From assembly GCA_945890595.1 (NCBI GenBank), contig CAMDCQ010000016.1, forward strand, positions 1 through 19,775: 19,775 nt of DNA. Direction: 5' to 3'. The stretch is from Chitinophaga pinensis (GTDB lineage Bacteria > Bacteroidota > Bacteroidia > NS11-12g > UBA9320). Of this stretch, positions 7,489-14,224 are shown in pieces. The notes below the pieces were generated by a model, which ran no database searches, was not told the origin of the DNA, and saw only the letters and a list, made by a program, of their open reading frames with translations. Each line of letters starts with the position of its first letter. The stretch's first letter is position 1. A program made the translations under genes and the position numbers.

Positions 7489-7983
7489 TTAGCGTCTCGA
7501 GATGTAAACCGAATCGGCATTGTGTTTGGCATCTTTTACGGCGTTCATGCTCTCGTTAGGAATAGCAACCGATAAAACGTATTGCATTAATTTCCATTCG
7601 CCATTACTGTTTTCTAGGGTACCAGAGCCTCGGCAAGTGCCCATATGCGTATCTAGAATCTCATAAAACCATGCGGTATTATTTTCTGTGTTAAGCTGAA
7701 TAGTGCGATGCACTGTTTTAAAATCCCACGTTGTTTTTTTGTCGAAATACGGTTTACAAAATGAGGCAAATTCATCGCGTTTCCAGTTTTCCGTAGCATC
7801 AGTTCCAATGTAGCGGCACGTGCTGTCCATAAATCCAATATAGCCATCAAGATTTGACTCGGCTGCGTCCTTATGCCACTTATTCATAAGCGAGTTAAGA
7901 CTGTTAACTAGGTCAGATTTACTAGGATTTTGTACTGGATTAGTGCAACTGATGAATAACGACAATGCAAGAATGTATTTCAT
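7489..7983 (-). CDS. NTF2/SnoaL-like lipoprotein
   Basis: 164 residues. The short signal MKYILALSLFISC with lipidated Cys13 predicts a lipoprotein. The rest fits the NTF2-like (SnoaL/DUF4440-type) alpha+beta fold: helix 'LNSLMNKWHKDAAESNLDGYIGFMDSTCRYIGTDATENWKRDEFASFC', then strands 'WDFKTVHRTIQLN', 'NTAWFYEILDTHMGTCRGSGTLEN' and 'GEWKLMQYVLSVAIPNE'. Bacteroidota carry many such proteins; most have no assigned substrate, and no catalytic residues can be named here. It is monocistronic: its upstream neighbour ends 68 bases away and its downstream neighbour has its own promoter. A TAAATTTTG stretch 14 bases before the ATG may be a degenerate -7 box. Confidence 0.75.
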   Translation of the reverse strand: MKYILALSLFISCTNPVQNPSKSDLVNSLNSLMNKWHKDAAESNLDGYIGFMDSTCRYIGTDATENWKRDEFASFCKPYFDKKTTWDFKTVHRTIQLNTENNTAWFYEILDTHMGTCRGSGTLENSNGEWKLMQYVLSVAIPNESMNAVKDAKHNADSVYISRR

Positions 7984-8050
7984 CCTACAAGTATCGCAAA
8001 ATTTAGCTAAAAACTGCTTTGTGAATGTGTAACTAGGGAAGAGTGACTAC

Positions 8051-9031
8051 CTAAATGTTAAAGACCCAAATAAGAAATAAGATAATCAATAATTGAGCTC
8101 CAAATAGAATAGCACCAAAAACCAATCCTTTTTTTCCTGAAGAGAATAAGGTTTTAAAACTGACTTTCAAGCCAATACCTGCCATAGCTATAGCCAATAA
8201 AAGGTTACTCCCGTGCTTTGTATAGCTTAATACATCAGGAGAAAAATGGATAAAAGTGCCCAGTATGGAAACAGCGATAAAAGTGATTAAATACCAAGGT
8301 AAACGAAGTTTTGTTTTTATCCCAGAATCATCCGTAGTAGACGTAAAATATCCAAAAATCAATAGGGCAGGAGTGAGCATCGCTACCCTTCCCAGTTTGA
8401 TGGTTACGGCCATTTCGCCAATAGACTCACTCATGGCAAATCCTGCTCCTGCTACATTTCCTACCGAATGAAGGCTAGCGCCTAGTAACAAACTATTTTG
8501 TATATCGGTAAGCCAACCTGTAGTTAAAAAAGGAATAACAATCATACCCAACAAGCCATATAAATTGACCACTGCCATTGCGATTCCCATGTCGCTTTTA
8601 TCTCGGCTAACACTTGGCGCTAATGCAGCAATAGCTGCAGAACCACAAATAGCGGTACCAAAACCCACCAATAGTCCAGCGCTGCTCGGGCATGACATCT
8701 TTTTACTTAAAAATAGCGTAGCCCAAAGCACTATAACAATGGTGATAATAATAATGAGTATAGTTTGCCAGCCTAGCTTTAAAAAACTGCCGTAGTCAAT
8801 GCCAAAGGCCATTAGTACAATGGCTATTTCTAAAAATAAGCCACTTACTACTTTTACACCTGGATCAAATGTATCTGAAAGCGCTAGCGTGTTCCCTACT
8901 ATAACACCAACAATGAGTGACAGCAGAATACTATTTACACCCGACCAATTAGCCATAAGTATAGCTACTAGTGCTATACTTATGGCTAGAAAAATGCCTT
9001 TGAGTGTAGGTGTAAGCGCAGAAAACTTCAA
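8051..9031 (-). CDS. YeiH-family putative sulfate exporter
   Basis: 326 residues, the usual size for the YeiH/UPF0324 family (Pfam PF03601 'conserved hypothetical 698', often annotated putative sulfate exporter). It is very hydrophobic, with about 9-10 membrane segments. Family-like segments are 'LSLIVGVIVGNTLAL', 'VVSGLFLEIAIVLMAFGIDYGSFLKLG', 'LLVGFGTAICGSAAIAALAP' and 'GASLHSVGNVAGAGFAMSE'. The ATG lies 4 bases after the rhodanese stop codon, so the two are almost surely co-transcribed and translationally coupled. Together with the cysteine desulfurase further upstream, this supports a role with an oxidised or reduced sulfur anion. Transport of sulfate or sulfite by the family is largely a prediction. 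Confidence 0.85.
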   Translation of the reverse strand: MKFSALTPTLKGIFLAISIALVAILMANWSGVNSILLSLIVGVIVGNTLALSDTFDPGVKVVSGLFLEIAIVLMAFGIDYGSFLKLGWQTILIIIITIVIVLWATLFLSKKMSCPSSAGLLVGFGTAICGSAAIAALAPSVSRDKSDMGIAMAVVNLYGLLGMIVIPFLTTGWLTDIQNSLLLGASLHSVGNVAGAGFAMSESIGEMAVTIKLGRVAMLTPALLIFGYFTSTTDDSGIKTKLRLPWYLITFIAVSILGTFIHFSPDVLSYTKHGSNLLLAIAMAGIGLKVSFKTLFSSGKKGLVFGAILFGAQLLIILFLIWVFNI

Positions 9032-9035
9032 TGTA

Positions 9036-9422
9036 TTACTGCTGTTTTAATGTTCCGTTGTAGTTATTTATACCACCTTCTAGGTTGTATACATTGGAGA
9101 AACCATGACTTGCCATAAAAGATGCTGCTTTTGCACTTCTGCCACCGCTTCTGCAGTAAACAACATAGGTTTTTGATGTATCTAATTTTTGAACTTCCGT
9201 TTGAAAAGATGCTGATGTATAATCAACAAAAGCAGTTGCTTGTGGAATGAAACCTTCTTGGATTTCACTTGGAGTTCGCACATCAATTACAACTACGTTT
9301 TTTTCAGTCGCTTTAGCGTTTAGCTCGTCTTGTTTTAATGTTTTAACATTACTAGACTGGCCACATGCAGCAAGCGTAATTGCCATCAAGGCGGTAAGGA
9401 TTACTTGTTTTACTTTTATCAT
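9036..9422 (-). CDS. Rhodanese-domain lipoprotein
   Basis: 128 residues. The lipoprotein signal MIKVKQVILTALMAITLAAC puts the lipidated Cys at 20, so the protein is envelope-located rather than cytosolic. A single rhodanese domain follows: 'VVVIDVRTPSEIQEGFIPQA' (residues 43-62), catalytic Cys90 in the loop 'VYCRSGGRSAKAASFM', and 'VYNLEGGINNY' at the end. Single-domain rhodaneses carry a persulfide on the active Cys and move sulfane sulfur to thiophilic acceptors. The YeiH-family transporter follows 4 bases downstream, suggesting that sulfur handled in the periplasm is linked to that transporter (inference). A CACATTCG box ends 4 bases before the ATG. Confidence 0.88.
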   Translation of the reverse strand: MIKVKQVILTALMAITLAACGQSSNVKTLKQDELNAKATEKNVVVIDVRTPSEIQEGFIPQATAFVDYTSASFQTEVQKLDTSKTYVVYCRSGGRSAKAASFMASHGFSNVYNLEGGINNYNGTLKQQ

Positions 9423-9426
9423 GCTG

Positions 9427-9434
9427 CGAATGTG
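9427..9434 (-). promoter_or_regulatory. Possible -7 box (CACATTCG) of the rhodanese-yeiH operon
   Basis: One mismatch to TAnnTTCG, ending 4 bases before the rhodanese ATG. The following CAGC is also found after the ABC exporter box. The 54-base gap to the cysteine desulfurase shows no terminator, so these genes may also be read through from that gene. Confidence 0.3.
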
Positions 9435-9476
9435 TTACTTATGACATTAACAATACGTAACTAAAGTAGCATAGAA

Positions 9477-10601
9477 CTACAACAGTTCTTTCAACGTGAT
9501 TACGGCAAAGTCAATTTCCTCTTTGGATGTAAACTTACTAAATGAAAAACGAACAGCAGATCTTTCTCCAGGATGCTTTATCCCATTTAATACATGACTT
9601 TCGTTTACAGCGCCACTGTTACACGCAGAACCACCACTAGCACAAATACCATTCATATCCAATTGAAAAAGTAACGTTGAGGCATTATCCGTAGGAGGCA
9701 AGGATACATTTAGAACGGTATATAATCCTCCATCTTGACTAGTGTCGCCATTAAAACACACACCAGGTATTTGAGTAAGAAGTTCTTCCATAAAATACGC
9801 TTTGAGGCGGTAAACGGTTTCTATCTTTACGTCAATATTCTTGTAAGCAACTTCAAGTGCTTTGGCTAGTCCAGCGATACCGGTCACATTTTCTGTACCA
9901 GCGCGCATAGAACTCTCTTGTCCGCCGCCGGTTACGATGGGGCGTATTCTTAACGATTTGTTCTTGTATAGAAACCCAACTCCTTTAGGTCCATGAAACT
10001 TATGAGCAGAACAAGCTAGAAAATCAATGTCCAATTCTTGTAAATCAATCGTGTAGTGACCGATGGTCTGCACCGTATCTGTATGAAAATAACAGTGGTT
10101 AGCGCGTGCTATTTTGCTAATTGCAGGCAGGTCATTTAATGTTCCTAGCTCATTGTTGGCGTGCATAAGAGAAATTAAGCTGTTGGGGTAAAGAGACGCA
10201 AGTTTTTGTAAGTCATCCAAATCTGCGCGTCCATATTGGTCTAGCTTTACAAAGTGAAGCTCTACTTTTCCTTTGTTTTTTAATTCCTTAGCGGTGTCTA
10301 TTACTGCTTTGTGTTCTATCTCACTGGTTATGATGTGCTTTACATCTAAATCATTTACAGCACATCGCAAAGCCATATTATCGGCTTCGGTACCACTGCC
10401 TGTAAATATTAATTCATTGCTAGCGCAGTTAAGCAATTTAGCAATGTCCTTACGAGCTATTTCTACTACTGCTCTCGCTTTTCTGCCTTGAGAATGTATT
10501 GCAGAAGCGTTACCATAACATTCGTGCATTACTTGGGTCATTTTCTCAATGACGTGTACATCCATAGGAGTGGTAGCAGCGTTATCTAAATATACTTGCA
10601 T
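9477..10601 (-). CDS. Cysteine desulfurase (NifS/IscS family)
   Basis: 374 residues, full length. A PLP-dependent class V aminotransferase-fold enzyme that takes sulfur from L-cysteine as an enzyme persulfide and leaves alanine. Visible landmarks: 'YLDNAATTP' at 4-12, 'FTGSGTEADNMAL' at 66-78, His97 in 'SEIEHKAV', 'HANNELGTLN' at 147-156, Asp175 and Gln178 in 'HTDTVQTIG', PLP lysine Lys201 in 'SAHKFHGPKGVG', 'RAGTENVTGIAGL' at 233-245, and the catalytic Cys327 in 'CASGGSACNSG'. The GSACxS loop places it in the NifS/IscS group rather than SufS. No iscU or regulator gene is adjacent, so its use (Fe-S assembly, tRNA thiolation or supply to the rhodanese) is undecided. The downstream neighbours are rhodanese and a YeiH-family transporter. 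Confidence 0.92.
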   Translation of the reverse strand: MQVYLDNAATTPMDVHVIEKMTQVMHECYGNASAIHSQGRKARAVVEIARKDIAKLLNCASNELIFTGSGTEADNMALRCAVNDLDVKHIITSEIEHKAVIDTAKELKNKGKVELHFVKLDQYGRADLDDLQKLASLYPNSLISLMHANNELGTLNDLPAISKIARANHCYFHTDTVQTIGHYTIDLQELDIDFLACSAHKFHGPKGVGFLYKNKSLRIRPIVTGGGQESSMRAGTENVTGIAGLAKALEVAYKNIDVKIETVYRLKAYFMEELLTQIPGVCFNGDTSQDGGLYTVLNVSLPPTDNASTLLFQLDMNGICASGGSACNSGAVNESHVLNGIKHPGERSAVRFSFSKFTSKEEIDFAVITLKELL

Positions 10602-10617
10602 CTTAATTTTGCTGGTG

Positions 10618-10625
10618 CAAAGTAA
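10618..10625 (-). promoter_or_regulatory. Probable -7 box (TTACTTTG) of the cysteine desulfurase gene
   Basis: One mismatch to TAnnTTTG on the minus strand, leaving a leader of about 16 bases to the ATG. The 170-base gap 10602-10771 is a divergent promoter region shared with the lipoprotein gene on the plus strand. Confidence 0.4.
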
Positions 10626-10741
10626 ACGAATAAATGGAAGAGACTGTAATGGAGCTATACAAGTTTTACATTTCGATAATTTAAAAAAATATGGTTCACT
10701 TAATTTAAGTAATGTTTATAGGCTCATGAGCAAACATTCAC

Positions 10742-10749
10742 TACCTTTG
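10742..10749 (+). promoter_or_regulatory. -7 box (TACCTTTG) of the membrane-hairpin lipoprotein gene
   Basis: A perfect TAnnTTTG match, 22 bases before the ATG. Unlike the genes with a start codon directly next to the box, this one would have a short, very A-rich leader, which suits initiation without a Shine-Dalgarno sequence in Bacteroidota. Confidence 0.6.
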
Positions 10750-10771
10750 GAAAACATAAAAAAACATACAC

Positions 10772-11362
10772 ATGAAATTAAGTAAATCGATTTTGAGCCT
10801 AGTTGTGCTGGGTGTTTTAATATCAAGTTCTTGTTCAAAAGCAAGGTATGGATCCCTAACAAGAAGCACTAAGGTGAAACACATTGTACACTCGCCTGTA
10901 AAGGATATCCACCTAAAACAACAGGTGGAGAATTCAAAAACACAAAATGTAGTTTTAAACGACTTAAATTCAACTGAACCAAGTGGACAAGGTTTCGTCG
11001 AAAAGGTCTCAACGATTAATTTGCCGCAGACTAAAGTAAATGAATCTAGGTTGTTGGCCAAAAACGCAGATGCTGAATTACAGGTAGTGCCAGTAAAACA
11101 TAAAGCGGGTTTGCCTAAAGCATTGCTTAGCCAGAAGCCATTAAAACAGTTGAAAAAGATGAACGATCAGTTTGCCAAAAAAATAGAATCTCAACAAATA
11201 AGTAAAGGCAGTGACGTAGGAAATGTACTTTATATCATAGCGATTATTTTGTTGGTGTTACTCATTTTAGCGCTATTTTCTAAATTTGGCGGATTACTGG
11301 TAAGCTTAGTCGGTTTAGCATTATTAGTGTTACTTATATACATCGTTATACAAATGATATAG
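10772..11362 (+). CDS. Lipoprotein with C-terminal transmembrane hairpin
   Basis: 196 residues; family not recognised. A lipoprotein signal is clear (MKLSKSILSLVVLGVLISSSC, Cys21). Residues 22-150 are polar, rich in Lys, Gln, Ser and Asn, low in aromatic residues and probably extended or disordered. Residues about 152-169 and 173-194 are two very hydrophobic segments split by a short 'SKFGG' turn, resembling the small 'LYIIAIILLVL' membrane proteins of Bacteroidota. Having both an N-terminal lipid anchor and a C-terminal membrane hairpin is odd: it predicts a periplasmic linker tethered at both ends, with the hairpin in the inner membrane. It is monocistronic, with its own promoter and a strong terminator. 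Function unknown. Confidence 0.75.
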   Translation: MKLSKSILSLVVLGVLISSSCSKARYGSLTRSTKVKHIVHSPVKDIHLKQQVENSKTQNVVLNDLNSTEPSGQGFVEKVSTINLPQTKVNESRLLAKNADAELQVVPVKHKAGLPKALLSQKPLKQLKKMNDQFAKKIESQQISKGSDVGNVLYIIAIILLVLLILALFSKFGGLLVSLVGLALLVLLIYIVIQMI

Positions 11363-11380
11363 TCCACCAACTAATTGCCC

Positions 11381-11420
11381 AAAAAAAATGCTGACACTCT
11401 AAAATGTCAGCATTTTTTTT
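11381..11420. terminator. Bidirectional intrinsic terminator
   Basis: A perfect 16-bp inverted repeat: eight A then TGCTGACA on one side, TGTCAGCA then eight T on the other, around an 8-base loop (11397-11404). It gives a G/C-containing hairpin followed by a T-run on both strands, and lies between the convergent lipoprotein gene and efp, serving both. Confidence 0.92.
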
Positions 11421-11434
11421 AAGTAGTGTGTCGA

Positions 11435-11995
11435 TTATCTCGCTCTTTCTACATACTCCCCCGTACGTGTATCTACTTTTATTTTTTCTCCGGTATTTAC
11501 GAATAACGGAACACTTACGATTGCGCCAGTTTCCAAAGTCGCAGGCTTGAGTGGGTTATTTGCCGTATCTCCTTTTAATCCAGGTTCTGAGTAGGTGATT
11601 TCTAATACAACGTGATTTGGAGCATCTGCCATAATGGGATTTCCTTCATCAAAATATACGCCCAGCATCATTTCTTCTTTGAGAAATTTCATTTGATCTC
11701 CCATCATAGATTCAGGAATTGTTACTTGCTCGAAGGATTCCATGTTCATAAGGACTAAGTTAGGTCCTTCTTTGTATAGGTATTGCATTTCAATTAAATC
11801 AACACGCACGTCATCGATGTTTTCACCGCTTCTGTATCTGTTTTCTATTGATTTGCCAGTAATTGCATTTTTCATTTTTACCTGATAGAAAGCTCCACCC
11901 TTGCCAGGCATGGTGTGCTGGTAATCTACTACTTGGCATAATTGACCGTTGTAGCGTAAAAACATTCCTCTTGATAAATCTTGTGTTGTTGCCAT
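11435..11995 (-). CDS. efp: Elongation factor P
   Basis: 186 residues, the normal three-domain size. EF-P binds between the P and E sites of the ribosome and relieves stalling at polyproline stretches. Evidence: start MATTQDLSRGMFLRYNGQLCQVVDYQHTMPGKGGAFYQVKMKN, with the tip loop PGKGG placing the usually modified lysine at Lys32; the middle OB domain 'MQYLYKEGPNLVLMNMESFEQVTIPE'; and the C-terminal signature region 'LEITYSEPGLKGDTANNPLKPATLETGAIVSVPLFVNTGEKIKVDTRTGEYVERAR'. No modification enzyme gene is nearby. It is monocistronic, with a strong promoter box 7 bases before the ATG and the bidirectional terminator behind it. Confidence 0.97.
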   Translation of the reverse strand: MATTQDLSRGMFLRYNGQLCQVVDYQHTMPGKGGAFYQVKMKNAITGKSIENRYRSGENIDDVRVDLIEMQYLYKEGPNLVLMNMESFEQVTIPESMMGDQMKFLKEEMMLGVYFDEGNPIMADAPNHVVLEITYSEPGLKGDTANNPLKPATLETGAIVSVPLFVNTGEKIKVDTRTGEYVERAR

Positions 11996-12002
11996 TAGGG
12001 CG

Positions 12003-12010
12003 CAAATATA
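12003..12010 (-). promoter_or_regulatory. -7 promoter box (TATATTTG) of efp
   Basis: A perfect TAnnTTTG match on the minus strand, ending 7 bases before the efp ATG (gap CGCCCTA). It predicts a leaderless or nearly leaderless efp mRNA. The divergent B12 operon promoter starts about 60 bases away. Confidence 0.65.
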
Positions 12011-12072
12011 TTGTTTATACAGTTAACTAAAAATGTTCATATATTGTGTCTTTCAGCAACTGCTTATTCGAC

Positions 12073-12080
12073 TACTTTCG
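12073..12080 (+). promoter_or_regulatory. -7 promoter box (TACTTTCG) of the cobalamin operon
   Basis: Matches TAnnTTCG, the same variant as at 6976 and 17888. It ends 3 bases before the first base of the riboswitch P1 stem, so the transcript would begin almost exactly at the aptamer. This position supports both calls. Confidence 0.55.
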
Positions 12081-12082
12081 CA

Positions 12083-12240
12083 GTGCATTTAGTTAAGGGA
12101 AGCGAGGCGTAATTCCTCCACTGTACCCGCAGCTGTAATGTTCCGCATTAAAGATTGGTAAATCTAAAAACCACTGTTCACACAAAAGAATGGGAAGGAA
12201 GCCAATCCAGGAACGAAGTCAGAAGACCTACTAAAAGCAT
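12083..12240 (+). ncRNA. Cobalamin (B12) riboswitch
   Basis: The conserved parts occur in order: 'GGGAA' at 12098-12102, 'AATTCCTCCACTGT' then 'CCCGCAGCTGTAATG' at 12126-12140, 'CCACTG' at 12171-12176, 'GGGAAGGAAGCCAATCC' at 12192-12208, and the hallmark 'GTCAGAAGACCT' at 12218-12229. The outer P1 stem pairs 12084-12092 (TGCATTTAG) with 12231-12239 (CTAAAAGCA), with one mismatch. It senses adenosyl- or another cobalamin and normally shuts off the downstream uptake genes. The next gene is a TonB receptor, which is therefore assigned as BtuB-like. A further 112 bases lie between the aptamer and the start codon. Confidence 0.92.
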
Positions 12241-12320
12241 TTTACTCAATGGCTTTCGGGAAGAAAAGCAATAAGAGCCAGCAGTTTTGTATACTGACTT
12301 TTATATGTATTCCATAGTTG

Positions 12321-12349
12321 TTGATTTTTTTTAAAAAAGAAAAAATCAA
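12321..12349 (+). promoter_or_regulatory. AU-rich hairpin just before the btuB start codon
   Basis: A perfect 10-bp inverted repeat, TTGATTTTTT and AAAAAATCAA, with a 9-base loop, ends 3 bases before the ATG at 12353. It covers the A-rich stretch that would serve as the ribosome-landing region where Shine-Dalgarno sequences are not used. It is likely part of the riboswitch expression platform. A second candidate hairpin is TGGCTTT (12250-12256) with AAGAGCCA (12273-12280). Confidence 0.5.
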
Positions 12350-12352
12350 AAA

Positions 12353-14224
12353 ATGCGCACAGCACTTGCTGTCATATCGTTCATGGTCTCGAGCACACTC
12401 TGCGTTGCTCAGGTTGCTTTAGATAGTCTAAAAATAGAGCAATTGGACTCCGTAAGTGTAAGCACGCTTGCATTGCGGATATCTCCCGAATATACCAGCG
12501 GTCTCCTTTTTACACAAATCTCCAAATCAAACCCAAGTCAAAATATGGGTCAAATGCTGCAACGAAATACCGGTATTTACATAAGAAGTAATGGTGCTTC
12601 TGGCCTTAATACATTGTCCTACAAAGGATTAGGTAGCATGCAAAGCCCGCTGGTTATCAATGGAGCAAATATGCAAAGTAGCATGAACGGTATTATGGAT
12701 TTGAGTTTAATTGATGCTATTCACTTTGATCAAGTATCCATCGGTGCCAGTGATTACGATCAAAATGGTGCACAAAATATGGGTAGTGCACTGTCGCTCA
12801 AAACCAATTCTTCCTTACCCCAACTAAAAGTTACCGCGGAGGTTAGTAGTCAACAAGACAAAATTTTATCTGCGTTATATGCCAATCACACCAAACAATG
12901 GGTATACCGTGTTTCGGCTTTGGCTGCGGAATCTCCCAACAGAGTTAACCTAAATCATTATGGTATGGATAGTTTTCAAGCGAATACAGACTATAAAAAA
13001 ATAAGTTTGATGCAGTCGGTATCGCTTCATCTTAACCAAAAAGGTACTTGGGAGAATACTATTTATCTTCAGGTATCTGACAGGGCTATGCCGCCGCGCA
13101 TTGGAGAAGTTAACTTTAGCCGTCAAGAAGATTTAAATCTAATGATGACCAATGGTTTTAGGCAGAATCTAGCCAAAAACTGGGAGGTAATCGTGCACAA
13201 TCAACTCTGGAAAGAGCAGATTAACTACCATGACGATAAACGAAAGGAATCATACCTTAGCGATGTTATAAATATCAATACTACGGCTTCAGGCATTAAA
13301 AAATGGGGTGACAAAACGGTGTTAAAACTGGTGCTGGGAAATGAAAATGCTTACTACACTTCAGCGGTAATCACGAATAATGCGCAATGGAATAGGTTAC
13401 GACTGGCAAGTGAATTCTCTAAACAACTTAAGAAAATATCGCTATCAGCTCATCAGCAAGTATTGACCAATGCCCAAAAAATATACTACACCGGAGGTTT
13501 GAGCGGTAAGTTGGGGTCTTCAGACGCTCGACATATCGGGTTTAGTCTGAATAAAGTAGTTAGACTCCCTACACTCAACGAGCTGTTTTGGTATCAACCT
13601 GGTTATGCATTAGGTAATCCTGATTTAAAACCAGAGAAAGGATACAAAGCAGATTTGGAGTTACGATATAATCCCTATGCACTAATCATTAAATTAAATC
13701 CATTTTTGGGTGTTTTTCAAAACTGGATAAACTGGAGTGGTTATCCTGAAATTAAACCTGAAAATATTCAATCGGTCATAAGCAGGGGATTCGTTTTAAA
13801 CGTAACCTACCGCAAGGTGATACATCGCAGTACCTTTGCCTTAATGTCTAACGTGAATTGGACCAAGTCGACGTATTATTTGGATAATAAGACTGACGCA
13901 AGACACGGTATGCAAATACTATTTACGCCACAGCTTACATCTAACCTAATGTTGAGTTTTCAGCGATCTAACTTCGGATTACACATCAATGAGCAATTTG
14001 TAAGTGCTACTTTCTACACAAGCGATAATTCGGCAAGTCTTGATCCCTATTTCTTGACAGAGGCAGGCGGATATTACCAATTGCACCAGTGGAGAATAGG
14101 ATTGTTCTCGTCCAATATGCTCAATACGCCGTATTACACGCAGCCAAGAACGCCGCTGCCAGGTAGAACGCTTAAAATAAACATCAATTATACTATACCC
14201 CTAAAATCATGGAAAGAAAAATAA
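12353..14224 (+). CDS. btuB: TonB-dependent cobalamin receptor (BtuB-like)
   Basis: 623 residues, in the size range of BtuB. Signal peptide MRTALAVISFMVSSTLCVAQ. The plug (about 45-160) shows 'NPSQNMGQMLQRNTGIYIRSNG', 'LSYKGLGSMQSPLVINGANMQSSMNGIMDLSLIDAIHFDQVSI' and 'GSALSLKT'. The barrel follows, with a conserved 'LNKVVRLPTLNELFWYQPGYALGNPDLKPEKGYKADLELRYNP' segment typical of TonB receptors of this class. B12 as substrate rests on the upstream cobalamin riboswitch and on the DUF4465 and BtuG-like genes behind it. Its end overlaps the next gene by 16 bases, indicating a tight operon. TonB, ExbBD and the BtuFCD inner-membrane transporter are not in the window. Confidence 0.85.
   Translation: MRTALAVISFMVSSTLCVAQVALDSLKIEQLDSVSVSTLALRISPEYTSGLLFTQISKSNPSQNMGQMLQRNTGIYIRSNGASGLNTLSYKGLGSMQSPLVINGANMQSSMNGIMDLSLIDAIHFDQVSIGASDYDQNGAQNMGSALSLKTNSSLPQLKVTAEVSSQQDKILSALYANHTKQWVYRVSALAAESPNRVNLNHYGMDSFQANTDYKKISLMQSVSLHLNQKGTWENTIYLQVSDRAMPPRIGEVNFSRQEDLNLMMTNGFRQNLAKNWEVIVHNQLWKEQINYHDDKRKESYLSDVININTTASGIKKWGDKTVLKLVLGNENAYYTSAVITNNAQWNRLRLASEFSKQLKKISLSAHQQVLTNAQKIYYTGGLSGKLGSSDARHIGFSLNKVVRLPTLNELFWYQPGYALGNPDLKPEKGYKADLELRYNPYALIIKLNPFLGVFQNWINWSGYPEIKPENIQSVISRGFVLNVTYRKVIHRSTFALMSNVNWTKSTYYLDNKTDARHGMQILFTPQLTSNLMLSFQRSNFGLHINEQFVSATFYTSDNSASLDPYFLTEAGGYYQLHQWRIGLFSSNMLNTPYYTQPRTPLPGRTLKININYTIPLKSWKEK

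Noticed and set aside
8565..9050. Plus-strand frames opposite the YeiH-family gene
   Set aside because: They mirror the hydrophobic repeats of the real membrane protein, show no signal peptide or domain, and the minus-strand gene is clear.
10741..11061. Minus-strand frame opposite the membrane-hairpin lipoprotein
   Set aside because: The plus-strand gene has a perfect promoter box, a lipobox and a terminator; the antisense frame has none of these and includes the promoter region.
12321..12349. Hairpin before btuB as a normal intrinsic terminator
   Set aside because: The stem has only A-T pairs apart from two G-C pairs and is followed by A's rather than T's on the plus strand, so it does not fit a rho-independent terminator; it is kept as a possible translation-control element.
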